Positions 36,911 to 45,191 of a DNA stretch of 64,000 bases are shown one piece after another. The translations under genes and the position numbers were made by a program. The number at the start of each line of letters is the position of its first letter. Positions within the stretch are counted from its first letter, which is position 1. Location: positions 124,001 to 188,000 of the forward strand of contig NZ_VMSJ01000004.1 of NCBI RefSeq assembly GCF_007713705.1, in the 5' to 3' direction. The stretch is from Salinicoccus cyprini (GTDB taxonomy: Bacteria; Bacillota; Bacilli; Staphylococcales; Salinicoccaceae). The notes under the pieces are model-generated. The model worked only from the letters and a program-made list of their open reading frames with translations, searched no databases and was not told the DNA's origin.

Positions 36911-38326
36911 TCACTCCTTCTCCATGAACAGGGAGGCCGGCAGGTCGATGCCTTCCCGCTCCATGATTTCGTAGAACTGCGGCCTGATGCCTGTCGGGAC
37001 AAGCTTGCCGATGATCTTGCCGTTTTCGTCCACGCCGTTCTGCTTGAAGACGAAGATGTCCTGGAGGACGATGATGTCCCCTTCCATGCCCTGCACTTCG
37101 GTAATGTTGGTGATTCTTCTTGTACCGTCGCTGAGACGGGTCTGCTGGATGATGACATGCAATGCGCCTGCCAACTGTTCACGAATGGCTTTGATCGGCA
37201 GGTCCATGCCCGCCATCAGAACCATCGTTTCAAGACGGGAGACCATGTCACGCGGACTATTCGAGTGGCCGGTCGCAAGGGAACCGTCGTGGCCGGTGTT
37301 CATCGCCTGGAGCATGTCGAGTGCCTCACCGCTTCGCACCTCACCGATGACGATGCGGTCCGGACGCATACGCAGGGAGTTCTTGACGAGGTCCCGGATG
37401 GTCACGGCGCCTTTGCCTTCGATATTCGCTGGTCTTGTTTCGAGTGACACCACGTGCTCCTGTCCCAGTTGCAGTTCCGCTGCATCTTCAATGGTTACGA
37501 TGCGATCCTTGTTGGAAATGAAGGAGGACAGCACGTTCAATGTCGTTGTCTTGCCGGAACCTGTACCGCCGCTGACGAAAATGTTCAGCTTCGCTTCGAC
37601 ACAGGCCTTGATGAATGCAGCCATCTCTTCTGTCAGTGTGCCGAACCGGATCAGGTCATGGATGGTGAACGGGTCTTTTGAGAATTTCCGTATCGTGATT
37701 GTCGGTCCTGCGAGGGCGAGTGGCGGGATGATGGCATTCACACGGGAGCCGTCCTTCAGACGCGCATCGACCATCGGGCTGCTTTCGTCCACCCTTCTGC
37801 CAAGTGGTGAGAGGATCTTTTCGAGTACTGCCATGACATGGTCGTCATCCCTGAAAGTGACGTCCGTCAGGGAGAGTTTCCCATTCCGCTCTGCATATAC
37901 CATCTTTGGTCCGTTGACCATCACCTCGGAGACTTCATCATCAAGAAGCAGTGGGTTGATCGGCCCATATCCTGTCAGATCATTCTTCAGTTCGACTTTA
38001 AGCTTCTCTATGTTGCCGATATCCTGGATGTGGTCATTTTCTTGAAGAATATCCTGGATGATACCATCCATATCCACAACAATATTTTCAATTTCCTCGT
38101 TCTTACGCTCTTTAAGGATATATTTCAGTGTCAGGTTCTTCAGTTCCATATATTCGCTGTCCGGTGCTTCAACCGGTTTCGGTGCCGGTTTGTCCACCAT
38201 CTCCATCTTTGGGGAAAACGGTGGTGCTTCGCTCTCTTCGACTAGAGGTAGTGCCACTGCTTCCTTCGGTGCTGCAGCTGTTTCGCTTTTTTCAACTTTT
38301 GTCTGCAACCTTGCCAGTAGACTCAT
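36911..38326 (-). CDS. tadA: Tad pilus assembly ATPase TadA (CpaF)
   Basis: 471 aa. It is the hexameric secretion ATPase of the GspE/VirB11 superfamily that powers Flp pilus assembly. Residues 60-230 are the N-terminal domain (LTGYGPINPLLLDDEVSEVMVNG). Walker A is GGTGSGKTT at 253-261, the aspartate box is about 275-285 (RIVTIEDAAELQL), and Walker B is RIVIGEVRSGEA at 324-335, followed by TGHDGSLATGHSNSPRDMVSRLE. The first 55 residues are a Pro/Glu-rich extension. It overlaps tadZ by four bases (ATGA). Confidence 0.95.
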   Translation of the reverse strand: MSLLARLQTKVEKSETAAAPKEAVALPLVEESEAPPFSPKMEMVDKPAPKPVEAPDSEYMELKNLTLKYILKERKNEEIENIVVDMDGIIQDILQENDHIQDIGNIEKLKVELKNDLTGYGPINPLLLDDEVSEVMVNGPKMVYAERNGKLSLTDVTFRDDDHVMAVLEKILSPLGRRVDESSPMVDARLKDGSRVNAIIPPLALAGPTITIRKFSKDPFTIHDLIRFGTLTEEMAAFIKACVEAKLNIFVSGGTGSGKTTTLNVLSSFISNKDRIVTIEDAAELQLGQEHVVSLETRPANIEGKGAVTIRDLVKNSLRMRPDRIVIGEVRSGEALDMLQAMNTGHDGSLATGHSNSPRDMVSRLETMVLMAGMDLPIKAIREQLAGALHVIIQQTRLSDGTRRITNITEVQGMEGDIIVLQDIFVFKQNGVDENGKIIGKLVPTGIRPQFYEIMEREGIDLPASLFMEKE

Positions 38327-39069
38327 GCTTCAATCACCTGCCTGCTGCCTTGGGTAAAAATCTGTGCCGCCACTTTTTTCAATTTCTTTGAAAACCTATG
38401 TTTCGGACTGCCGGATATGACAGGTACACCCCGATCGAGCGAATAGGAGATGTCCTTCAACGCATAGGGCAGGAAGAATACGTTCTCCCGGTCGATTTTC
38501 AATAGGTCGTGCACTTTCTTCGTTTCCATCAGTGTCGGGACAGAGTGCTTATTGACGATCAGCTTCGTCTTTTCTTCATGGCCGAGTGCCGCGAGCGTCT
38601 CCACCATGAGACGTGTGTTCTTCAAGGCAGCCATGCCCGGTGTCGTCACCACAAGAATACGATCTGCCAGATCCATCAGTACCATATTCTGTTCGGTCAG
38701 GCCATGATGGGTTTCGACAATGATGACCTCTGCCTGGGATTTCAGGTTCTCTATGGCTGCTGCCAGATCTTCCGCATCCACCAGGTCCGCAAACTCCGGA
38801 CGTGGCGGTGCAGGAAGCAGCCGGATACCGGAAGGATGTCTTGTGCAGAATGCATGGATATTCAAAAAATCATTGCGTTCCACCGCTTCCTTGATACTGA
38901 TGCCCGGATCGAGATCCAGTGCAAGTGCCATGTCCCCAAACTGCAGGTCACCATCCACCAGAATCGTTCGCCTCCCCTCCGTCTGGAGTGCCATGCCGAG
39001 ATTCGTTGCAACAACAGTTTTTCCAGCACCCCCTACGGCGCTTGTTACAAGTATGATTTCAGCAGCCAT
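38323..39069 (-). CDS. tadZ: TadZ/CpaE-like MinD-family ATPase
   Basis: 248 aa from the ATG at 39069. It is a ParA/MinD-type ATPase that places the Tad machine at its site in the cell. The deviant Walker A is TSAVGGAGKTVVATNLG, Walker A' is VDGDLQFGDMALALDL, and VVTTPGMAALKNTRLM is a later switch region. It lacks the N-terminal receiver-like domain of longer CpaE proteins. GTG codons further upstream are possible but less well spaced starts. Confidence 0.85.
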   Translation of the reverse strand: MAAEIILVTSAVGGAGKTVVATNLGMALQTEGRRTILVDGDLQFGDMALALDLDPGISIKEAVERNDFLNIHAFCTRHPSGIRLLPAPPRPEFADLVDAEDLAAAIENLKSQAEVIIVETHHGLTEQNMVLMDLADRILVVTTPGMAALKNTRLMVETLAALGHEEKTKLIVNKHSVPTLMETKKVHDLLKIDRENVFFLPYALKDISYSLDRGVPVISGSPKHRFSKKLKKVAAQIFTQGSRQVIEA

Positions 39070-39090
39070 CGCCACCACACCTTTCCATTA

Positions 39091-40056
39091 TCATTCATTT
39101 TCCAGCTTGATGATGCGGCTGCTGATCCAGCCCTGCGTCCCCGATCTTGTCTCCACATGCATCCAGATCCGGCCATCCGCATCCGCCGCTTCCTCGTTTT
39201 TCGTCACCAGTTCATCCCCGGCATCAACCACCGTCAGCACGTCTGCGTCCAGAGAAGGACCATTTCTGACATGGGCACGTTCAGGCAGGACGATGATGTC
39301 GGACGATGCACTTTCCTCAGTTGCATCAGCCGTCTCCTCGACTGGCAGTTCAGACGCTTGCGCTTCCCCCTCAGGCACTGACTCAGCCGCTCCATCAGCC
39401 GCTTTCAACCTGCTGCTTACAACAAGCTGCAGGGTACCACGGTTGCTGGCGTCTATAACTTCCACTGCAGCACCTTGCGTCATCTCGAGCGTTACAGCCA
39501 CATACTCGCTCCCCGCTTCCCCTTCAGTCTTCTCTTCCATTCGCTGGCCCACCGCCAGCACTTTGACATCTTCAAATAGTATTTCTGCCGGCGCTGCCAC
39601 TTCCTCTCCTTCAGCGACAGGTGTCAAGATCACATCCACCCTATCCTCAGGTTCAACCATGTTGGAGACGGATTTGACGTAGTCGACACTGATCGATACC
39701 GCCCGGTGCCCATCCGTTACTTTCTTCGAGATGATATCCGCATCCCCTTTCTGCTCGATATGGTGGCCAAGCAGCACCTCCCCCGCAACAAGCGGATTGG
39801 CAGTAAACTCTCCAACTGCTTCAGTCTTATCCTTGATTGCCGCCGGATGCACTTCCGACTCGCGCATTTCAACCATCTGCAGATTCTCATCAGTGAGCTG
39901 CACATTCTCCCCGACATCCACTGCTGCAGAAACCACCTGCACCATCACCGGCTGTTCCACTTCCGCTTCGGTATTCTGCTGCATGAATATATAGAACACA
40001 CCCGTTGTCAGCAACCCTGAGAAGATTGCCAGCAACAGTATTTTTTTCGGTTTCAT
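39091..40056 (-). CDS. cpaB: CpaB/RcpC pilus protein with fused C-terminal SH3 domain
   Basis: 321 aa from the ATG at 40056 (AGGTGG site). Residues 5-25 are a membrane anchor. About 35-90 is the SAF domain (VVSAAVDVGENVQLTDENLQMVEM) and about 95-215 the RcpC domain (RAVSISVDYVKSVSNMVEPEDRVDVI). A Glu/Ala-rich linker (about 215-250) leads to a bacterial SH3 domain (about 253-321: AHVRNGPSLDADVLTVVDAGDELV, then GTQGWISSRIIKLE). SH3b domains bind cell wall, which would suit a Gram-positive pilus without an outer-membrane secretin. This fusion is unusual. Confidence 0.85.
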   Translation of the reverse strand: MKPKKILLLAIFSGLLTTGVFYIFMQQNTEAEVEQPVMVQVVSAAVDVGENVQLTDENLQMVEMRESEVHPAAIKDKTEAVGEFTANPLVAGEVLLGHHIEQKGDADIISKKVTDGHRAVSISVDYVKSVSNMVEPEDRVDVILTPVAEGEEVAAPAEILFEDVKVLAVGQRMEEKTEGEAGSEYVAVTLEMTQGAAVEVIDASNRGTLQLVVSSRLKAADGAAESVPEGEAQASELPVEETADATEESASSDIIVLPERAHVRNGPSLDADVLTVVDAGDELVTKNEEAADADGRIWMHVETRSGTQGWISSRIIKLENE

Positions 40057-40065
40057 CCATTCCAC

Positions 40066-40968
40066 CTACCGTGTTAGTTTAATCGTATATGCACCGCGAT
40101 CGAGAGAAGCCTCACCATTGGATTCTCCTGATCCAGCTCTTTTGATGAAAACTCCCTTAATTGAGTCATCCGTACTGCTCATCGGATCAGCTAGATAAAA
40201 ATAGGCAAAACCAGTAATTTCTACACTCTCCAGTTTACTGCCAACTATATGCGGTTTGTAGACAGGAATCAGCATGATTCTTGCACAGTCCCTCTCCTCG
40301 GGATTTCCATCAGGGCAGTCATCAATGCGGTAGTTGACCCCTTCCCGTGTCGCTCCAGCAATGTTCCCGGTCTGTGTATTCACAATATCACCGACTTCCA
40401 ATGGTTGGTCGAATCCATATTTCAGAGATTCTCTATAGGATCTTGCGCCAGGGCCATCCAATGCCAGTATGCCAAAATTTCCATTTTCCGAATCTCCGGC
40501 ATCAACTTTCAATGTATAGGTCTGTCCATATACAAGATCCATTGATTCGTCCATACCAAGTGGTACCGTACCAATCCCTGAAGTCATTGAAAGCAATGAA
40601 GCTTTCGCGTCGGCACTGAGCGCGACGCTATCGATGCCGAATAATGATGAGAAGAATAAAGGCACTTCTCTGCCAACACCAACATGAAGCAGTTTCTCCG
40701 ACTCCACATTGGAAAAAAGAAGGCTGCCCGATTCATTATGGTGACCGAGAATCTCACCAACCACCTGATCCACACTTTCCTTTGAATTCGGCAGTTCCTG
40801 TGCGCCCGATACAGCAGCCGCATTGGCAGTCTTCTGCAGATGGCTTTTGGTCATGTAGAGTTGTCCGCCATCAATAACCAGTCCAAGGATTCCGATTGAC
40901 AGAAACATGGTCAAAGCCATGAGCAGATACATGTTTCCATTTTCGTCACGAAACAGTTTGCGCATCAT
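40066..40968 (-). CDS. TadG-like minor pilin / pilus assembly protein
   Basis: 300 aa. The N-terminus (LFRDENGNMYLLMALTMFLSIGILGLVIDGGQLYMTKSHLQKTANAAAVSGAQEL) is a TadG-type segment: a short basic stretch, one helix, then an amphipathic region with the Asp-Gly and Ala-rich pattern. The remaining 240 residues are an outer domain with little similarity to named domains; it lacks an obvious von Willebrand A MIDAS motif. Two adjacent ATGs could start it. It lies 9 bp before cpaB and one base after tadE. Confidence 0.75.
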   Translation of the reverse strand: MMRKLFRDENGNMYLLMALTMFLSIGILGLVIDGGQLYMTKSHLQKTANAAAVSGAQELPNSKESVDQVVGEILGHHNESGSLLFSNVESEKLLHVGVGREVPLFFSSLFGIDSVALSADAKASLLSMTSGIGTVPLGMDESMDLVYGQTYTLKVDAGDSENGNFGILALDGPGARSYRESLKYGFDQPLEVGDIVNTQTGNIAGATREGVNYRIDDCPDGNPEERDCARIMLIPVYKPHIVGSKLESVEITGFAYFYLADPMSSTDDSIKGVFIKRAGSGESNGEASLDRGAYTIKLTR

Positions 40969-40969
40969 A

Positions 40970-41344
40970 TCACTCCACTCTCGTCGTCGAGCTCGTGTTT
41001 ACTGTAAATGGAATGGAGTAGTCGCCAAACATGTTGAATATGCTCTCAGGGTAGGTCATTTCCACCGTAACGTAAGTGCCCGAGTCCTTTTCACCGCTGG
41101 GGGAAACGGTGACATCCAGCTTTGATGAATCACCTGAGACGAAATTATCAAGTGCATATGACTTCACCATCTCATCAGACTCCCCAAGACCCGCCATGCG
41201 TGCTGCATCCTGGGTGACGAGTTCAAGCTGAAGCTGCGAATGGATGACACGTCCGAAATCAACAATACCTATCAGTAACGCAAAAACCAGAGGAACGAGG
41301 ATTGCGAACTCTACAAGAGACTGACCATCTTCTTTTTTGATCAT
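40970..41344 (-). CDS. tadE: TadE-family minor pilin
   Basis: 124 aa. GQSLVEFAILVPLVFALLIGIVDFGRVI is the TadE signature: a glycine before the cut site, Glu at +5-type position, then the hydrophobic pilin helix. The rest (about 80 residues) is a small outer domain. TadE pseudopilins are processed by the TadV/CpaA peptidase, whose gene overlaps this one by four bases. Confidence 0.88.
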   Translation of the reverse strand: MIKKEDGQSLVEFAILVPLVFALLIGIVDFGRVIHSQLQLELVTQDAARMAGLGESDEMVKSYALDNFVSGDSSKLDVTVSPSGEKDSGTYVTVEMTYPESIFNMFGDYSIPFTVNTSSTTRVE

Positions 41345-41781
41345 AATAATGTCACATCCATCAGCAGCGCCACGACAGCACCACCTGCAATTGCCACACC
41401 GTAAGGCATGCCAACACCAAGAGACATTCTAAAGCCCCCTCGAGTCATTATGACAACTACCGCAAGCAGGCCGCCGATCAGTGCCGTGTAGATGAAGGAT
41501 TCGAGAACAAACTCATAGCCTTTCAATGCACCAACCAATGCCAGAAGTTTCACATCGCCAGCACCCATTCCTCCAAGAATGTACGGGATGAGCAGCAATG
41601 CAAGACCAACTGAAAATCCGATAATTGACTCTCCAAATCCACTGAGTCCACCCATTGCTGTATTCAGAACAAATGCAGCAACGAGTGACGGGAAAATCAC
41701 CTTGTTATATATTTTTCGTTTGCGGACATCCGTTACAACACAGACTGCGAGTATCACCAGCAAAATGACGTTGATTAGCAT
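41341..41781 (-). CDS. Prepilin peptidase (A24 family, TadV/CpaA)
   Basis: 146 aa from the ATG at 41781. It is an aspartic membrane protease that trims Flp and TadE/G leaders. The two catalytic aspartates are in the helix start VVTDVRKRKIYN and in GGMGAGDVKLLALVGAL (GxGD motif). There are four to five helices and no N-methylase domain, as usual in Tad loci. A terminator separates it from flp upstream; read-through would supply it. Confidence 0.9.
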   Translation of the reverse strand: MLINVILLVILAVCVVTDVRKRKIYNKVIFPSLVAAFVLNTAMGGLSGFGESIIGFSVGLALLLIPYILGGMGAGDVKLLALVGALKGYEFVLESFIYTALIGGLLAVVVIMTRGGFRMSLGVGMPYGVAIAGGAVVALLMDVTLL

Positions 41782-41810
41782 ACTTCCCCTTCTTCCCATT
41801 TATACTTATA

Positions 41811-41839
41811 TAAAAAAGACCCATGCTTATGATGGGTCT
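41811..41839 (-). terminator. Internal terminator between flp and the Tad assembly genes
   Basis: An 8-bp stem (AGACCCAT/ATGGGTCT) with a 7-nt loop and six T on the minus strand lies 17 bp after the flp stop. It would make pilin message more abundant than the downstream assembly genes. Confidence 0.88.
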
Positions 41840-41855
41840 GTAAGTAAAATATATT

Positions 41856-42041
41856 CTATGGAGCTGGTGTAGTCTCAGTTTTAATTGCTGTAACTACCCT
41901 GCCTAACATAGCACTAATTTCGTCTGCGAATAGTCCAAATGCAGCCACAACTATTACAACAAGCACTCCAAGAATCAGACCGTATTCTGTCATGCCTTGT
42001 CCTTCTTCTTCCATAAGTAGACCTTTAAAAAATTCCATCAT
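41856..42041 (-). CDS. flp: Flp major pilin
   Basis: 61 aa. LLMEEEGQGMTEYGLILGVLVVIVVAAFGLF is the Flp motif: a glycine cut site, then the E-Y pair and a hydrophobic helix that packs the pilus core. The mature peptide would be about 47 residues. A GGAGG site precedes the first of two ATGs. It is the second gene of the operon, after the DUF192 gene, and is followed by an internal terminator. Confidence 0.93.
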   Translation of the reverse strand: MMEFFKGLLMEEEGQGMTEYGLILGVLVVIVVAAFGLFADEISAMLGRVVTAIKTETTPAP

Positions 42042-42094
42042 GTGTGTTTCCCTCCATTTATATAGTGAGTAGCGTCAAGCTATAGTGCATGGGT

Positions 42095-42433
42095 TCATTC
42101 AGCAAATGCCAGGGTGTCGCCAGTGGAGACGCCATAGAGTTTGCCTGCCGGCAGCTCTATGACTGAACGGGCGTCTTTATATCTCCAGCCGATTTTTCCC
42201 GGAATGAGGTTTGTTTCGATACCGACCACTTTGTTTTCTTCATCGAGGTAGATGACGTCGATGTTGAACTTCATGAAGAAAGTGTGGATGGATCTGCACG
42301 GATAGAGATGCAGTGCGCTGTCACTCGGCATGGAGCACTTGAACATCAGTCCTTTGAATCTGGACCAGAAGCTGTGTGCTTGTCTGAGATCGTTCGCCAA
42401 TACTGTATCCGTTGTGCTGTTGATCAGTTTCAT
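42095..42433 (-). CDS. DUF192 family protein
   Basis: 112 aa from the ATG at 42433 with a GGGAGG site; the longer frame has no ribosome site. Family blocks are RFKGLMFKCSMPSDSALHLYPCRSIHTFFMKFNIDVIYLDEENKVVGIE and ARSVIELPAGK. DUF192 proteins are small beta-rich proteins of unproven function, often secreted in other bacteria; this one has no signal peptide. It lies 53 bp before flp in the same direction, so it may be part of the pilus operon. Confidence 0.75.
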   Translation of the reverse strand: MKLINSTTDTVLANDLRQAHSFWSRFKGLMFKCSMPSDSALHLYPCRSIHTFFMKFNIDVIYLDEENKVVGIETNLIPGKIGWRYKDARSVIELPAGKLYGVSTGDTLAFAE

Positions 42434-42524
42434 TCCGTTGCGTTCCTCCCTGTGTGCCTCTGGCTTTGCTTGTTGATTACAATATGAATTATGCACTGGA
42501 ACCGACTTTCCAACCATCCCCCAT

Positions 42525-42560
42525 CGTTCCCATTGTGCGCAATATCTTCCAATGGGAACG
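42525..42560. repeat. 11-bp inverted repeat upstream of the pilus operon (IR1)
   Basis: CGTTCCCATTG and CAATGGGAACG are perfect arms 14 bp apart, about 90 bp before the DUF192 start. No T-tract follows on either strand, so an operator or leader structure is more likely than a terminator. Confidence 0.65.
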
Positions 42561-42572
42561 TGGTCTTATATG

Positions 42573-42603
42573 TATAGGAGCAGTGTCCTACTCTGCTCCT
42601 ATA
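42573..42603. repeat. 11-bp inverted repeat upstream of the pilus operon (IR2)
   Basis: TATAGGAGCAG and CTGCTCCTATA are perfect arms around a 9-nt loop, 13 bp from IR1 and unrelated in sequence. It is bordered by the terminator of the small winged-helix gene. Confidence 0.65.
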
Positions 42604-42610
42604 GAATACA

Positions 42611-42640
42611 AAAAAACGGAGAATGATTTCTCATCCTCCG
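42611..42640 (-). terminator. Terminator of the small winged-helix gene
   Basis: A 6-bp stem (ACGGAG/CTCCGT) is followed on the minus strand by seven T. Confidence 0.85.
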
Positions 42641-42662
42641 TCAGTTTCGCTGATTCATTCCA

Positions 42663-42905
42663 TTATGGGTTCATTTCAAATTCTGAAGTGGCTTCGGGCT
42701 CGTGATATCTATATCTTTTCTGCCCCGACGCATGAAGCTGTTCAATAATCCCTTGTTTTTCCAGCATCTCCATAATGGATTCGAGATCCTCGGCTGGTTG
42801 ATCCAGCTTATTCGAGAGTTCTTCGAGTGAATGGGACGACATCGGGTCGGATTGAAATAGCATGATGCACTCCATCTGCAGCGGCAGACATGTCCTATTG
42901 TTCAT
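42663..42905 (-). CDS. Small winged-helix-like protein, possible regulator
   Basis: 80 aa with a very strong GAGGAGGGGG site. SSHSLEELSNKLDQPAEDLESIMEMLEKQGIIEQL reads as helices 2 and 3 of a winged helix plus the start of a wing (KRYRYHEP). The N-terminus contains several Cys/Met residues. It lies between the LuxR-type regulator gene and the pilus operon on the same strand, with its own terminator. Function is not recognised; a DNA-binding role is inferred from the fold pattern only. Confidence 0.6.
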   Translation of the reverse strand: MNNRTCLPLQMECIMLFQSDPMSSHSLEELSNKLDQPAEDLESIMEMLEKQGIIEQLHASGQKRYRYHEPEATSEFEMNP

Positions 42906-42928
42906 CCCTTCCCCCTCCTCACCTGATT

Positions 42929-42955
42929 CGGCAATACAGATCCTGTCGATTGCCG
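42929..42955. other. Hairpin in the leader of the small winged-helix gene
   Basis: CGGCAAT and ATTGCCG are perfect arms 13 nt apart. On the plus strand a TCTTCTTTT tract follows, but no plus-strand gene ends here. Confidence 0.4.
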
Positions 42956-43042
42956 TCTTCTTTTAAGCATAAGCAACTTCTACTGCCTCTCCATCATAGC
43001 GCTATTAGGAAAATAAATAAATCCGCTTCCATTCCTTAATTG

Positions 43043-43115
43043 CAAAACGCCGGTCACGGACATAGGAAACGAGGACTAGAACTTGATGGCCTCATCTCCT
43101 ATACCCTTCCCGGCG
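43043..43115 (-). terminator. Long two-stage hairpin after the LuxR-type regulator gene
   Basis: CGCCGG/CCGGCG outer arms enclose an ATAGGA-x3-GAGG / CCTC-x3-TCCTAT inner stem with a symmetric internal loop. It starts one base after the stop codon and ends in TTTTG on the minus strand. It is much longer than the other terminators in this window. Confidence 0.65.
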
Positions 43116-45191
43116 CTATTTATGGAGGTAGCTGTAAACTTTTGAAATGGCACTGACCCTGTCTGATACATTCAGCTTGTGGAAGATCTTCGTCACGTGG
43201 TTTTTGACGGTATGACTGCTGATATAGAGGGTTTCTGCGATTTCCTGATTATTCTTTCCTTTTGACAGCAGTGTCAGTACTTCCCGCTCTCTCGGCGACA
43301 GGTCATCCAAACTACTTACAGCATCAGCGATGGCTGCCCTGTCATCTGTTTCTCGATCACCTGGAAGGTCGAAGACCACTTCACTGATCTGGGTGTTTTT
43401 TGTCAGTGAGAGGAAGGTTTCGCGCACCTGGCTGTCAATGCAACGGAGATTCTCGGCCGTCTCCATATCCTCTGCGGTGCATAGGGCATATATATAGCCT
43501 GCCGTACTGTGCGGATGCGTCTCGGATACCGACTCATGTGCTGCAATTGCGCTTCCGGCCTCCATGATTGCCCCCATATCCCTCTCAGGAAACATTTTTC
43601 TGATGAATGCAGGTGAATAGTAGGACAGCTGGCAGGCGCGCACGATGTAACGGGCGGTCTTTTCAGGCAGTTCCAGTCTGGTGGTGATGACTGCTGCGAG
43701 TTCTGCACTTTCTTTTGATTGTTCGTACGCTGCAGGGTCCATTTCCGCCACGGCAAGATGAAGGGCTTCCGTTTTCTCTGCAGCGACACATATATCCTTA
43801 TGTCCCGCAAGCTGGAGCGAGACCCCACCGATGATGGATAGTGTCTGCAGGAAGGCGATATGCTCAACCATGTCGATTTCCTTTGTATCATTGATGCCGA
43901 CTGACAGTATGCCCATCAGATCACTGCCATAGGATAACGGACATTCGATGACCCGCTCTCCATCCGGAAGGACCTGGATATGGGGCTCACTGCTTGTGCT
44001 CTCAGGAAAGCGGGTGAGCCGGCCTGTCCGGTCCATCACCGACCTGACGTACTGGTTGACATCTCCACTGTAGGTGCCTCTCGTGAAGAGCTTGCCCTTC
44101 CCATCTTTCTCATCCTTTATGAGTATGAGTGAGAATGGCCCTTCAACCAGATTGATGCTGATATCAAGGAGAATGAGAACCATCCGCCTCGGATCCGGCG
44201 TCGATGCCATCAGGCCGCTCAGCTCGACCAGTGAAGTGAGACGCGAGAGCTGCTGTGTATTTTCATGACGCAGTCCTTCAACCATCATACTGGATTCGAC
44301 CAGTATGGAAGCCATCTGCATGATGGTTCTGGTGGAAGGACCGGCTTTCTTTTTTGACAGACTGCCCCCGAAGATGACCGATATGGAGCCATCCGCCATT
44401 TTTATTACATCTATGAACAGGAACTTCGGACGCGTGTGCATCGGAGAGAAGAACTTTGCACGTCTGTCGTGTCCGATATCTTCCCAGTACGAACGCTCCT
44501 CCATCAGGGCTGCCCTGCCGAGAAACCCTTCTCCGACAAGGAACTTCCTGCCCTTCAGCACTTCCGCTTCCTCGCCCATGATCTTTGTGACCGTATATGT
44601 ATCTTCGCCTGTCTGTTCCGCTATCCCCATGAAGTCGATTTCTCCATCTTTCCCGGTCACCTGGGAGAACATTTCCGCACTGGCGTCCTTATGCTCCTGC
44701 ATATACTTCCTGAATTTCTCCATGCAGAATCCGGCGAGCGGCGTGTGGGCTTCATTTCTCATGCAAAGGGAGGCAAGCTCTGCCATGCGGTCGATGAGGT
44801 CTATCCACTCCTTACGGTCTGCTTCATGCAGTACAGGGATCGTCTCCGCTGTTTTCAAATATCCCTGCACTTCAGCATCCTGCTCCACAAGCACACCTGC
44901 CCATAGATAGTATGTTGCGCCCTGTTCATCAGTGACCGGGGATACCATGACATGGATGCCCGAGCCCACTTCGTAGATCAGGGATCTGCTGATTCTTTCG
45001 TTGTTTTTCAGTATGCCTTCAATTTCCTCCAAAAGTCCTTCTTGCTCCAGCATGACCATGCACAGTCTGTTGTTTCCCTCGACCGAGGTGACCATTTCCC
45101 CTTTTTCATCAGTGAGAAAGAACGTCAATCCATACTGTGATGCGAAAGTCTGCTGAAACTTCTCTATCAACTCAATCGCTGTAGCCATCAT
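43116..45191 (-). CDS. Multidomain LuxR-type transcriptional regulator
   Basis: 691 aa. The last 65 residues (about 627-691) are a LuxR helix-turn-helix (LSPREREVLTLLSKGKNNQEIAETLYISSHTVKNHVTKIFHKL). Residues 1-130 resemble a PocR-type sensor region (RLCMVMLEQEG, then GIHVMVSPVTDEQGATYYLWAGVL). Regions about 170-290 and about 315-460 look like GAF domains; an all-helical linker (about 470-600) contains LPEKTARYIVRACQLSYYSP. No receiver domain or kinase is present, so it probably senses a small ligand directly. The target is unknown; the pilus operon is the nearest candidate. Confidence 0.75.
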   Translation of the reverse strand: MMATAIELIEKFQQTFASQYGLTFFLTDEKGEMVTSVEGNNRLCMVMLEQEGLLEEIEGILKNNERISRSLIYEVGSGIHVMVSPVTDEQGATYYLWAGVLVEQDAEVQGYLKTAETIPVLHEADRKEWIDLIDRMAELASLCMRNEAHTPLAGFCMEKFRKYMQEHKDASAEMFSQVTGKDGEIDFMGIAEQTGEDTYTVTKIMGEEAEVLKGRKFLVGEGFLGRAALMEERSYWEDIGHDRRAKFFSPMHTRPKFLFIDVIKMADGSISVIFGGSLSKKKAGPSTRTIMQMASILVESSMMVEGLRHENTQQLSRLTSLVELSGLMASTPDPRRMVLILLDISINLVEGPFSLILIKDEKDGKGKLFTRGTYSGDVNQYVRSVMDRTGRLTRFPESTSSEPHIQVLPDGERVIECPLSYGSDLMGILSVGINDTKEIDMVEHIAFLQTLSIIGGVSLQLAGHKDICVAAEKTEALHLAVAEMDPAAYEQSKESAELAAVITTRLELPEKTARYIVRACQLSYYSPAFIRKMFPERDMGAIMEAGSAIAAHESVSETHPHSTAGYIYALCTAEDMETAENLRCIDSQVRETFLSLTKNTQISEVVFDLPGDRETDDRAAIADAVSSLDDLSPREREVLTLLSKGKNNQEIAETLYISSHTVKNHVTKIFHKLNVSDRVSAISKVYSYLHK

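Noticed and set aside
36907-37182. N-terminal extension of TadB within tadA
   Set aside because: The Ser/Arg-rich translation is the out-of-frame reading of tadA, and a good ribosome site precedes the ATG at 36906.
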